64,000 nucleotides of DNA from Siderastrea siderea (taxonomy: Eukaryota; Cnidaria; Anthozoa; Scleractinia; Rhizangiidae), in assembly GCA_964030785.1 (NCBI GenBank), contig OZ034969.1, positions 30,391,401 through 30,455,400 of the forward strand, given 5' to 3'. Positions within the stretch are counted from its first letter, which is position 1, and each line of letters begins with the position of its first letter. The notes under the pieces were generated by a model that worked only from the letters and a program-made list of their open reading frames with translations, had not been told where the DNA came from and ran no database searches. Of this stretch, positions 32,269 through 42,424 are shown one piece after another. The position numbers were made by a program, and so were the translations under genes.

Positions 32269-34409
32269 ATGGCTCAGCTACACGTCTCTGCGGGAGATGT
32301 GCCTCTTCGCTGCATAACACAGGGAGCCCCTCCCTTTGTTGGCCCCTTGCCTCCTCTGGGGCTGGTGGCGTCGCGTCCGGGTTTGGGTAATCTAGCTCAT
32401 TTGCGCTTCTTTGACCCTGCCCACTTCAGGGCTGGCAATATTCATAACAAGCCGTCCATTTGGCAGGGCCTTCTTGATAAATCGCCCTGTTCTGAAGTTG
32501 ACCTTTTGGAGGTTATCAAAGATGGAGTTCGTGTCGACCGATTTTTCAGGCCTTTTAGGGGGAATATCAAGGGACAGGCGTACGACTCCGAACATCCTCC
32601 TCCAATAATCCTAAAGAACTCGCCTACCACAGCCAAGTTTTCCCAGTTTGTCTCCGATTCCATAATACAATGGGTCACCGCGGGGGTTTTAGCAGTTTGG
32701 GGCCCAGTGGATAGTGTGGCGCCCCCACGTTTGGTTTTACCACTAACTGTCGAGCCTTCAAAGCCGCGGTTGTGTCATGATGAGCGATATCTCAATTTAT
32801 GGATTCGTGACCTCCCATTCAAGCTTGACCACCTTTGCGATTTGCCACGGTATGTTCTCCCCGGTCACTTCCAGAGTTCCTGTGATGATAAGAGTGGTTA
32901 TCAACATGTCTTGCTTCATCCCTCGTCTCAAACTTATTTCGGCTTCCAGTGGCATGGTTTCTATTTTGTGTTTCGTACACTGCCGTTTGGATGGAAGGCC
33001 AGCGCGTTTATTTACCATAAGCTCGGACTTGCAGTTTCGGCCTCCGCACGGTCTCACGGAGTCCCAGTTTCGCAGTACATTGATGTTCGGCACGTTGGAC
33101 AACTTTTTACTTCTCCATTGCGGGTTAGTCGCGAGCCATCTCTCGAGCGAGCTAAGGCGGCAGTTTATATTATGTGTTATCTGCTCATTGAAGCTGGATA
33201 TTTCATTGGTCTTGACAAATCGCAGCTGGTTCCTTCGACATGGGTTCGTTTTCTGGGTTTTGCTTGCGATTCTGTACGTCAGGCCTTCCTCGTCCCTGAG
33301 GACAAGAAAGTCAAGTTCGCGGCGTTGAGGGAAGACATTCTTTCGTCTCCATACGTGGGATTGAAAACACTTCAACGATTTTTGTCATTTCTTTTAGCCT
33401 TGCCATTCCTGGATGTAAGTTGTACGTGCGCGACGTCTTTAGGGCGATCTCCCGCCTTTCAGGATCTACTTGCCCTTCCCTCAAGGTAGAGGCGACTCTT
33501 CGCACCGAGATAGAGTTTTGGCGTTTTCTTGATAATTGGAAGGACTGCCTTCCATGGAGAACTGAACGCCACGCAGTGGTTACGCTTTATTGTGATGCCT
33601 CCAAGAGGGCCTGGGGTGGTACTCTGCTACAGGACGGTCGCAGTCTGGAGTCGAGAGATTACTGGATAGACAGCTCGCAAGATATCAATGTTTTAGAGAC
33701 TCGGGCTTTGCTGCATTCGCTCCTTTCGTTCAGGCATCATCTCAGCTCGCGTAGGGTGGACGTTCACACTGATAGCCTCATTTTGAAGTCTGCTCTGGCA
33801 AATGACGGTTGTAAAAACCAAAACATTAACAATGTCCTTAAAGACATTTTTGATTGCTGCAGAGAATTCAATTTCAGCCTTGATGTGCATTATGTTCCTT
33901 CAAGTGAGAACCCGGCTGACATCCCTTCCAGGAAGGTTTCAGATATCGATTGCATGTTGTCAGAAAGGGCTTGGGAGCCCGTCGAGCGCCTTTTTGGGCC
34001 TCACACCTTCGACTTTATGTCTTTGGATAGCAATTGTCAACGTGATGGGGAAGGCCGGTGTTTGCCCCATTTTACACCTTGTGCGACTCCAAGCTCTTGC
34101 GGAATTAACGTTTTCGCACAGTCTCTGCCTTTGGAACACAACTTGTATGTGTTTCCACCGTTTGTGCTAATTGCGCCCCTTCTAAAGTGCATGTTCGAGC
34201 AAGATTTTCATGGTGCCTTTACGATCATCGTCCCGGATTTAAAGCCTCGACGTTTCTGGTGGGCTTTGTTGCAGTCGCTTACTGTTGATCGACTCCTTTT
34301 GGGGAAGAAAGGCGAAGATGGCATTTTGTTGTTTCCCTCTCAAAACAGCCGTCGCTGCTACTCAAAAGAGCTTCAGTGGGATCTGTGGGCCTTCCGTTGT
34401 GTTTGCTAA
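32269..34409 (+). pseudogene. DIRS reverse transcriptase-RNase H, frameshifted
   Basis: Frame 1 (32269-33489) carries RT: KPRLCHDERYLNLWI, CDDKSGYQHVLLHP (first catalytic Asp), FRTLPFGWKASAFIYHKLG, and the active-site position YIDV at 33076-33087, where YIDD is expected, so the last catalytic Asp is Val (GTT). Frame 0 (to 34409) carries RNase H: VTLYCDASKRAWGG, NVLETRALLHSL, VDVHTDSLILKSAL and SSENPADIPSR, the D-E-D-D set. The reading frame switches near 33380-33390, where a conserved Gly-Lys segment expected after QRF is missing, consistent with a small deletion. C-terminal to RNase H is a conserved region (FAQSLPLEHNLYVFPPF ... RRFWWALLQS) typical of DIRS/Ngaro pol; no clear methyltransferase motif. 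Makes and copies cDNA in intact relatives. Confidence 0.85.
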
Positions 34410-34435
34410 GCCAGCCTGATCTCTTCTTTTAGGTT

Positions 34436-35689
34436 ATGCATCCATGGAAGTCAGCCCGACGCTGTCCAGCCTGCCTTTACCCTAACGATTCCGATGCGAA
34501 TTATTGTCAGGCGTGCGGGACATCGACCGGACTTCACCTTGCTGTTACGTCAACTGTTCGCGTGGATGAAAAGGCGATCAAGGAACGGTTTAAAGAATTT
34601 CAATCTGTTATGCGCTCTAACCCTTATCAAAGGCAGAAATCCGCTTTGGAGCAACAGCTCTCCCAGTTTTTGGGTGCATTGACTCCCCCTAGGACAGTGA
34701 CTTCTTGTACTGCTAGTGACATTGTCAACTTTCTAATTTTTAAGGATAAGTCAGGGAGAACCGTAGTACATTCGTCTTTATGTTCAAGGGCTTCCTGCAC
34801 CTGTCCTAAGCGCTTGGCAGCCGGGTCGGTAGATTCCCTTATAGGTCGTTTGAGGGCCGTGTTTAATAATCTAGGACGTCTTAATAATTCTAACCTGGTT
34901 GCCCACCCCTTAGTTAAGGACTACTTAAAATTTGTCAGGCAGGAGCAGGCGGGTTTGGCTATAACACCTGTTCAAGCAGTACCTTTGTTTTTCGATAAAT
35001 TTCGTAGACTCATAGCTTTCTTACGAGGTTTGCTTTTAAGTCACGCGCCTCTTTCGCGCTCAGGTAAATACATACTCGTTCGCGACGCTACGTTTTTGTG
35101 GTGGATTTTTTCACCGGGGATAGGGCCTCTGACCTCGGTCGCCTTCAGTCTTGCAACATTTTTAGGTTAAGGGATCGGGGAAGGCTTTTTGCTCAAGTTT
35201 ACTCTCACTAAAAATATCCGCAAGGGCTCACCTCGCTCTTTTGCTTTGATTAAGTTTACTCATCCCGAGGTTTGCCCGGTTGCCTGGGTCCAGCATTATA
35301 TTACGGTGTGCCAGTGCCTGAAAATTTCATTGGATCAAGGGTACTTTTTTAGAGCCACGGAACGCGATGGTTCGGTGGGGGACAAACCCTTTACAGGTTC
35401 CGCGGTTAACAATCGGTTGAGGAAACACCTTTTAGAGTCCAAACTCCATGCTGGAGAGACTCCGCACAGTTTTCGGGTAGGATTATCCAACACTCTAAGG
35501 CTTTCAGGCTGTTCCCAGGAAGAGGTTGCTCAATACCTAGGCTGGAAAAGTGGGGAAGTCGCGAGTAGATATATGCAGCGCTCACATGCTGACGCTTCCC
35601 TTACAATATTAGAAAGCGTGTTCCCCAGAGTGGCTTCCGGTTTGGTAACCCCGTTCTCACATCCCAATAATTTGGACGCTGCTGTTTAG
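34436..35689 (+). pseudogene. DIRS tyrosine recombinase, broken by two frameshifts
   Basis: N terminus has a zinc-ribbon-like pattern (CPACLYPNDSDANYCQACG) and a second Cys/His cluster (SSLCSRASCTCPKRL). The catalytic domain follows. Its first Arg lies in a GDRASDLGRL segment that is only readable in the +1 frame (about 35096-35180); the main frame hits TAA at 35168-35170 and becomes productive again from about 35183. Downstream HSFR (His and second Arg), YLGWKSGEVASRYMQ (Trp position and nucleophile Tyr) are in the main frame to the TAG at 35687-35689. Intact relatives integrate the circular cDNA through the B1A2 junction. Two nearly compensating indels explain the pattern; sequencing error is a less likely alternative. 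Confidence 0.8.
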
Positions 35690-35835
35690 CTAGCTCCGAG
35701 ATGTACAAGAAGGGGTTGGGGTTCTGAGTAATGGAAGGAATAAAGTTTACGATTCTTTGTGTGAGTGTGGTATTTTGGTTTTCTGCATTCCTTGCCCCCC
35801 TTTCCGAAATTGACAGCGGAGTGTCTGGGGCAGGA

Positions 35836-35904
35836 GCGGGTATCCTCCCATAACTTAGCTTCCCGTGTCAGGGCAATTGTTTGCGGTGAGAATGTTTTAC
35901 TATT
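35836..35904 (+). repeat. DIRS repeat B1
   Basis: 69 bp from GCGGGTATCCTCCCATAACT to GTTTTACTATT, same as B2 (36156-36224); it runs directly into A2, sharing the last two bases (TT). Confidence 0.85.
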
Positions 35905-36079
35905 CTCACTGCATACATAATTAGCCTGTCACGCGGGAAGGCTTAAGATTTTCAAATTCCAGCATTCTGTTATTGCGCACTGTTGGCGTGATGCTTTGCG
36001 GCCTTCTGCTTTAAATATCGAAGTTTCAGTCACCTCGTGGTCAGTTTAACGGAGTTCGGTTGAGTCACCATAAAGGTTT
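35903..36079 (+). repeat. DIRS repeat A2
   Basis: Internal copy of A1, following B1 without spacer. The 76 bases between A2 and B2 (36080-36155) are unique and include a GGTGGCGGTCGATC segment. Confidence 0.85.
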
Positions 36080-36155
36080 TGCCCCTCCCACCTCCCCTGG
36101 TGGCGGTCGATCACTGCTGTATCCTACATTCTACACGCCAATTGCCCTGGCAGTC

Positions 36156-36224
36156 GCGGGTATCCTCCCATAACTTAGCTTCCCGTGTCAGGGCAATTGT
36201 TTGCGGTGAGAATGTTTTACTATT
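36156..36224 (+). repeat. DIRS terminal repeat B2
   Basis: Right end of the element; beyond it the sequence returns to the inverted-repeat element (TTTACCTGTGTTTACAC and the right arm). Confidence 0.85.
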
Positions 36225-36584
36225 TTACCTGTGTTTACACAATTCCTGTGAAATTTGAAATTTAATTTCACGGGCTCCCATAAGAAATTGTCTTTGGTGT
36301 TATTACAGGTAACTTATTACGTCTATAGCTCTTAAAAAGTGTAAAAAAGAATGCGATATACTATAAATTATCATGATACAAGATTTTTGTCCACTGATTA
36401 CTCGATTTCCTGATGGATTCCGTCTTAAACACTTAAACATCAACATCAACAGCAACTACAAGTAAGCAAGACAAAGAATTAACAGTCAGAGAAATCGAAG
36501 GATCTCAATCAGATGGTCAAACTTTTCACCAGGGTCGCGCAAAATTGAACACCGTGATCCTGTTTCTCAAGCATGGTCAATTTC

Positions 36585-37165
36585 GCCACTGAATTGTATG
36601 GAAATCAGCTCACCTAGCCATCTCGAACCAGTTTCTGTGCCCAAGTTAAGTGGGGATAAAACCAAATTCAAGCGATTTTGGGTGGCAATTGTGTTGACAA
36701 AGTCCCGAATCCCTGCAAATGAAGATGCTGAGACTGGAGTCATGTTTAGCACAAAAAGCAGCCGATACCTTGGAAGGCCTAGACTACTCAGAAAAGGGTC
36801 ACAAAACCGCAACACTGAGGCTGCAAAGGAAATTTGGCAGAAAGTGACGTCAAATTCAGCATTTAATGGAGAAACTTCGCAGCATGAGGGCTTTGCAGCA
36901 GGACAATATGGAAGATTTAGCGAAATTTACTGACGTCCTAGAGAACACAGTAGTCATGTTGCGGAGCCAAGGTTATGTCTACAAATTGCAACCTAACAGC
37001 ACTCTCTATACCATGATGCTGGAGAAAATTCCTTAGGAGATGCTGTCTCGATATTACTGCTGGATAGCAGGACATTACAAATCTGAAATCTTAGAGACCC
37101 TAAAAGACTGGATCTTAGATGAGGTGGAATATGTAGTGAAGGTGGTAGAAGCAATTAAGGGCCTC
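36585..37165 (+). pseudogene. BEL/Pao-type gag (DUF1759-like) fragment
   Basis: The first part reads VPKLSGDKTKFKRFWVAI, the usual entry of the BEL/Pao gag DUF1759 region (L-P-x-F-x-G-D-x-x-x-W-x-x-F). The frame then shifts; 36872-37165 continues with MRALQQDNMEDLAKFTDVLE, MLEKIP-stop-EMLSRYYCW and LEVLKDW-like sequence. At least one frameshift and one in-frame stop (TAG at 37036-37038). Gag would form the particle. No LTR is attached, so this is an isolated fragment. Confidence 0.6.
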
Positions 37166-37721
37166 AAGTTGAACAGTTCGGGAGGATATCAGTTCTGGAA
37201 GAAAGTGTGACATCACATTTGTTATGTTCTTGCGTAAATACGCAAAAATGGGCAAAAATAATAGAGAGAAATTGGTGCCTAATGCTAAAAGCTCCTTACC
37301 AGTCTCCAGGTGCAACATCCTGGAACTTTGAGTAGCAATCTGGTAGAAACAAGATGGCTGCTAGCACAGTTGCATTTCGGCGATGAAAGTAGAGTTAACA
37401 ACGGATATTTCGGCAATGAACGTTTGTGGATCGTGGACGCTGCCGCCATGTTGGCTGACATGAAATGTAAGTATGTTTTTTGTTTTCCTCTGTCATGAAA
37501 AAGTTTCTTGTCCAAAAAAACCACATTCCTCGAATGTGCCGTTGGTAAGTGTTGTTTTTGGATAGTTTCGTCGCTGGTAATCGCCTAGGAAAAATGCTAA
37601 TCCTGCTTGGATGCTTTGCTCATACACTGTATCCATTCCTTGATACATCGCTTCGACCTGGACAAGAGCGCTTATGTTCGCTCTGTCATTAGCATTGTGA
37701 GGCATAATTTTAGGCAACAAC
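37166..37721. other. Possible promoter and 5' exon of the 38101 gene
   Basis: Contains AACAAGATGGCTGC (37349-37362) and GCTGCCGCCATGTTGGC (37439-37455), two YY1-like ATGGCNGC motifs in opposite orientation, often found at TATA-less metazoan promoters. A good donor, AAAT|GTAAGT, follows at 37466. No protein domain. Confidence 0.3.
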
Positions 37722-38092
37722 TGAAGGTATGATAAATCAGTGAGAGTATAGTAACTTTATTATTTTACTACTTCGAAATAAATTTGAGTGTCTGCCAATC
37801 GCTGTTTTAAAGTCTGCTGATGATTTTATCTTTCACGCTCCTACTGTTACAGTTTTAATTCCTTGCTAAATTTAGTTTCATGTGTCTTGACTGCCTACAG
37901 AAATTGAAGGTGTGATAAATTAGTGAGAGCATAGGAACTTCATTTGCATTTTTACTACTTCGAAATAAATTCGAGAGTGTCTGCCAATCGCTGTTTTAAA
38001 GTTTGCTGACGATTTACCTTTCATACTCCTACTGTTACAGTTTTAATTCCTTGCTAAATTTAGTGTCATGTGTCTTGACTGCCTATAGAAAT
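37722..38092 (+). repeat. Tandem duplication, two units of about 185 bp
   Basis: Units begin GAAGGTATGATAAATCAGTG and GAAGGTGTGATAAATTAGTG and share CTGCCAATCGCTGTTTTAAA, ACTGTTACAGTTTTAATTCC and TGTGTCTTGACTGCCTA. Each ends in a CTGCCTA(C/T)AG acceptor-like sequence, so the duplication doubles a possible 3' splice site just before the ATG at 38101. Confidence 0.75.
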
Positions 38093-38100
38093 CGTAAGAA

Positions 38101-38513
38101 ATGGAGGTTCATCATCAAATTATAGAGAACTCTTGCTGCATATGTGGAGCTAACCTTCAAGTTAAAGGAAAACGAAAGACAAAGTGTAATCTCTTCCGGC
38201 AACAAATCTCTCAATTGTGGCAACCAAATGTGGCTTTGGATTCCCCAGATGTGCACTCTTTGCATGTGTGCAATAAGTGTACATCTCTGTGCGCCAATGC
38301 TCACTACTAACTTGGAGAGCTGAGATGCAATCAACGCTGTGTTGTGTGGACTCACACACTGGTGATGAATGCATGGTTTGCCAAAACTATCCAAAGTCTG
38401 CGGGTCCAGGAAGAAGAAGAAAGCAGAAAAAGCTGGATATTGATGTGTCTTCAACGAGTTTAGGTGGCAATGGTAGTACAACAGAATGTGGCAGTGAAAG
38501 TGAAACAGAGTAG
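38101..38513 (+). CDS. Unrecognised Cys-rich (zinc-finger-like) gene or pseudogene
   Basis: ATG at 38101 opens a frame with SCCICGANL and, 40 residues on, VCNKCTSLC, a pair of C-x2-C motifs that could bind zinc. It stops at 38310. A second frame (to TAG 38511-38513) continues with more Cys (CCVDSHTGDECMVCQNYP), a basic stretch (PGRRRKQKKLDID) and a Ser/Glu-rich end (TTECGSESETE). A one-base frameshift near 38300, or an unseen splice, would join the two. An acceptor-like CCTATAG lies 8 bases upstream of the ATG region. I do not recognise the family. Codon quality and the promoter-like region at 37350-37470 suggest a real locus, now possibly broken. A further frame at 38615-39010 (alpha-helical, no domain) may be the 3' part. 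Confidence 0.35.
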
Positions 38514-39101
38514 ATTTTGCCAGGTCCAGTATATTCCATCTTCATGGAAGATGTGTGCCAATCTGTTGAAAGGATACCCCTTGAGGCAAGGGCAATAATT
38601 CTCAAGGAATTTTAATGTTTAGATCGGGAACAGCCCAAAGTAGTGGATACTGTGGTCCAGTCATGCCAGGCACTACCAGTGCCATTATCAGTGATAAAAT
38701 CAATTTGGTCACTACCTTGTGCAGTGGTGTAAATGGAAAAACCATAATTCATGGATTTCTGTTGTCTCTGCCAATAGAGACTTTGCAGTTGTCAACATTT
38801 AACATATTTTGTGGCCAGCAAAGAGACGTGCTGAGTGATACAAATTCGTTCAGTCAAACCTACAAGAACATTGACACCATCAAAAACATCAACCAAGAAA
38901 CCTGGCTGCAGCAAAGGAACAAGGTTGTAAAAGCAGCAGTGGATGTTATGTCAAATGGAAGTGTTTCTAAATTTCAGAATGTTGTGCAGTGGAACATCTG
39001 TATTTACTGACAGGCAATGGTCAGTTTGTGTTACCATTCAGCTTTTGTCTTGTTATTAGAGAATCAAAGGAATCTCTGAGTTGTGCCAGATATGTCTTAG
39101 C

Positions 39102-39237
39102 AGGGCCGTAGCCAGTATAACTGTGGCAATGTCCATGGTTAAATTCTTTTCCTTGGAATTTACTTTCCCCCTTCAAAAAAACAAAAATCAAAACAAAGAA
39201 AAAAGAAACTTTTTGCCTCAAAGCAGCTACGGCCCTG
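39102..39237. mobile_element. Short MITE with AGCAGGGCCGTAGC termini
   Basis: About 136 bp; termini GCAGGGCCGTAGC and GCTACGGCCCTGC are exact inverted repeats. CAGGGCCGTAGC is a typical hAT-like MITE end as I remember it. No clear 8-bp target duplication. Confidence 0.55.
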
Positions 39238-39821
39238 CTTGCGTGTTTACACAAAGCTTTCGTAACTAAGATATAATCCTAAGGATTGTTTCATAATAAT
39301 AGGCTTTTATTAAGAACCAATACTTAGGGTACATCATAGATGAGAAGGGCTTTGTGAATCCTCCCCATGATATGCTCAGTTATAGATGCAAATTAAATCA
39401 ACAAATTAAAAATTGTTTTGATTTGTTTCTAGTTGGATGGAGGAACAAAGAAGAAAGAGATGTAGAATGTTGACATGAAATAAAATAGTATTTACCTGAA
39501 ACATTTTGACTGCTTATTTCTTCTTTGGCATTTGCATTTTTTTCTCCACAACAAGAACAAATTAAACGTTCCCAGGCTTAAATGAAATGAATTGCTACCA
39601 AGGATTTTTCAATTTACAGTCACAATAAACCCTCTGACACCCTTCAGGATCTGAGATAGACTTTTGCAATTATATGAAAAATGTTCTGCTGGCAATACAT
39701 GAACATAAATGTACTTTTCCATGTACCTTTACACTTTGGCAATCACAGGATTTATATCACCACAGAATAAAATTTTCAGGTGAACCCTGCAAGGGCAATT
39801 AAGTGTGACTGCAAAACAATT

Positions 39822-40840
39822 TCAAAGACCAACACTTATTGTTCCATTCCACCCACTGAAATCAGGTATTTTGACTGCACGGATGGACTGTAGCATGTTC
39901 TTCAATGGGACACACCCATTATGTCCATTATGTCCAGGAGGTCTATGAAAATTCCAAGAGTTAACGAGCTGCTGAAGGTTATGACAGGTGTACACTGCCA
40001 ACCAAGAAATACAGAACTTTGTGCCAGCATCACCAAAGACGAACTCTTCTTTCACCTGAAGAACAAGGAAAACACGCTTTACAAGATAATTGATCCTCTG
40101 GTCTATTTCTGGCCACATGCGCTCCGCTACATAATTCTGTGTAGACTGGGTCTGACCACAAGGCATTCTCCTCTTGTCATACCAGTACAATTTGAGAAGT
40201 ACCTGAATAAACACATATGAGCAGAACTCTTGTTCGTAATCCATTCTGATCTGGTCGAACAATCCATAGCGGAGCAATATTGGTTTGTAAAAATGATGAT
40301 AAATAAGGATGGGGTTTTACAGCCAAGATTATAGCTCCACATATAAATCTTCAGCAACAGTCAACAAACATCATGTGAGTACACCAAAAGGCTTGTGCAA
40401 TTTTTTCGTGTTGGTCAAAATAGCCTTTACATCCAAAATAAGGAGCAAAGTAAGGCACTGGGTTTGTTCGAATTAAAGTGCCCCTTGTTCTTGCACTGAG
40501 TGCATCAGGTGCCACTCGGTGCAAGCCGAGTGGCAAGCAGTTAAAGGCTCTTGAGGTGACTCCAAGCATGGCATGTACACTACCTTGCATCATTCTACGC
40601 CCATAGCTGTTTCCATAGCACATTATATGACCTTCGACAATTTTGTCTAAATCGTCATTGGAAACGCACCTCAAATCACCAATCCGCATAGTATCTTCTA
40701 ACAATGCGACGTCCAAGTCCCCTCAGGCCTGGATAGTGCCCTTGGTAATAAAAGCTAATTTCCTCATGAGTATATCCTTGCCAGATCAGGGATTGTAGAA
40801 GATTTTCATCTGCAATCTCTGAAAAAACGCCATGTCAGTG
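39822..40840 (-). pseudogene. Integrase-core-domain gene (domesticated/retroviral-type), decayed
   Basis: Minus strand, three frames in order. About 40720-40840: SLIWQGYTHEEISFYYQGHY, a helix-turn-helix-like start. 40351-40716: DDLDKIVEGHIMCYGNSYG then RRMMQGSVHAMLGV and ARTRGTLIRTNPVPYFAPY, typical of the stand-alone animal integrase family (an N-terminal HTH, then an rve core). 39822-40230: YGLFDQIRMDYEQEF (second Asp of the core), NYVAERMWPEIDQRINY (the Glu) and VNSWNFHRPPGHNG. Between the last two parts the expected first-Asp region is degraded and followed by a stop. These genes are multi-copy in cnidarians and fish; function unknown. The frame breaks suggest a pseudogene, though introns cannot be fully excluded. 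Confidence 0.6.
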
Positions 40841-41701
40841 GAGAAAACGTTGTTCACCGGGTAAAAACTGAATCAAACAAATAAAGTCAAGTGTTTTCAA
40901 TGTGCTTTAAGCCCAATAATTTTCGTGTTGAACACAAGGATTGTTCTTTTTCGTGTGGGAATTGTTTTTCTAGCATCGCACATGCTTAGAAGAGCTAGGC
41001 GATAACTATTGTGATTGGTGGAAATAAAAATATCAAATAACGGTGGTTACAGTCTAAATTCTTTTTAACTTGTGTTGGAAAATTGCGCTTCAACAAGGAA
41101 GCAGAGATAGCGCAAAATGCAAGATGGTAAAGATTTTGTTCAAAGGACACGCTGTACATCTACCTAATGGAGACGCGTATGTGAGCTAGTGAATTTTTCC
41201 AGCTGGAAAGACCAGGAATGCCTTTCAATTTTAAAAGAGCTAATTCCACCTATGAGAACATTTGGCCAGACCAAAACGGGATCTTCAAGTGCCCACAAAT
41301 TGTAGAGATGGCAAATTTAATAACACTGAAAGGAGTGGATTCCAGCACCAAGGAACCACTTGAACCGTTGCAAAGCACCCAACATTTTTGGCATACACCA
41401 GCAGCACTGGGATTCTAAATTGATACAATCGGAACACTGCATCTTCATCATTTGATTTTCGCATGCAAAGAGGTAACGCGACGGCAAAGTCATGTAACAG
41501 TTCTCGTAAGGTCTTCTCTGATTGGCTAAGAGCTCACTTCTTTTTTTTGGTTTTAAAAGGCTTTTTTTAATAGTTTCACTTATTAGATGATAGCGTATTT
41601 GTTAGATATTTAATCGAAATAGCTTAATTAAATTTTTATTAATATTTATTATTCATTTGAAGGGGTGTCACAGAGATGGAAATCAAATCCATTTAAGAAA
41701 C
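40841..41701. other. No gene seen
   Basis: AT-rich. One 66-residue frame (41218-41418, +) has no recognised domain. 41530-41660 is very T/A-rich. Confidence 0.5.
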
Positions 41702-42418
41702 TTAGACAAGGAGAACATAAGCAATATTTTCTCTCTCAAGGTAACTGTACATATTCTCAGCAATTATTCCTGCCATCTTCCACATCAATGGTAGGTATGA
41801 TATCGGTCTATAATTGTCAGCTGCACTACCGTTAGTAGGGTCTTTTTTGCACAAGACCGACCTACCATAGGTCGTCCATTTTGGTAACCTGGCTGTTCCA
41901 ATCAAAATGTAATTAAGTTGTCTCGCAATTCTGCCATGCATCATATCCAGTTTTTTAATCCAAAAACCCTGGACATCATCCCTACCAGAAGCCTTCCAGT
42001 TTGGAATTTTTTTACATTGTTTCCTAACCATCAGTTCCATTATCACTAGTACTTCCTTTCGATGGTTATATCTTTCACCTTTTAACCCATCTAACCATTC
42101 AGCATCCCGGTTATGTTACATGTGTACACCCAAAATGTCATTCCAAAATATCTTACTCTCTTCAGCATCATGTATAACCCGCTCACGTCTGAATTCACCA
42201 TTCAATTCATTATAAACCTTTTTTGATCAGTCTGTATTGTCTGTGTTGTGTTACTCTTTGTTCATATCATTTGATCTTCGCACTTTTTGCCAATAGCCTC
42301 TGCTTTAGTCCTTCATTGACTGTTGTTAACCCCTTTCTTTTGATGTTATATTTATTCTGCAGTTCTTTGGACTTTTGTTTCGACTTGAGTTCTTCCCATT
42401 TTCCCTCTTCAGTATGTT
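41702..42418 (-). pseudogene. Non-LTR retrotransposon reverse transcriptase fragment (minus strand)
   Basis: From the upper end: [20 protein letters not shown], then DQKRFYNELNGEFRRERV, SKIFWNDILGVHM, then in 41702-42046 KIPNWKASGRDDVQGFWIKK, SVLCKKDPTNGSAADNYRPI and LPLMWKMAGIIAENMYSYLE. These are the pre-RT region and RT blocks 0-2 of a LINE (the pattern KxPNWKAPGxDGVQGFW and YRPISCLPxMWK, as in R4/Dong- or related RTs). Frame breaks and stops are present; the catalytic YADD region is missing. Its head meets the head of the L1-like LINE on the other strand at about 42420. Confidence 0.65.
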
Positions 42419-42424
42419 AATATC

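Larger units (their letters stand above)
29383..36224 (+). mobile_element. DIRS-superfamily tyrosine-recombinase retrotransposon with split direct repeats
   Basis: 6.8-kb element with order A1 - gag - RT/RNase H - recombinase - B1A2 - B2. Repeat A (177 bp) occurs at 29383-29559 and 35903-36079 with one mismatch noticed; repeat B (69 bp) at 35836-35904 and 36156-36224. B1 and A2 abut exactly, as in the PAT/Ngaro type of split direct repeats, where the B1-A2 junction represents the circle junction used for integration. No target duplication is expected for recombinase-mediated insertion; an ATT or TT is shared by both outer borders and the junction. It is inserted in the loop of the foldback element 29162-36428. 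RT, RNase H and recombinase are all broken, so this copy is inactive. Confidence 0.85.
29162..36428. mobile_element. TTAA-ended inverted-repeat (foldback) element hosting the DIRS insertion
   Basis: Left arm 29162-29350 and right arm 36248-36428 are imperfect inverted copies along about 180 bases: TTAAGACGGAATCC at the outside, GAGAGCTATGGATGTAAT / GAGCTATAGACGTAAT in the middle, and CCAAAGACAATTTCTTATGG towards the inside. TTAA sits at both outer ends (29162-29165, 36425-36428), so TTAA may be the target duplication (piggyBac/Kolobok type). Without the DIRS insertion the element would be about 430 bp with a loop of about 55 bp. No transposase: a MITE or foldback element. Confidence 0.65.

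Noticed and set aside
32797..33375. 192-codon minus-strand ORF and 183-codon + strand ORF in another frame
   Set aside because: Both overlap the DIRS reverse transcriptase, whose motifs are unmistakable in frame 1.
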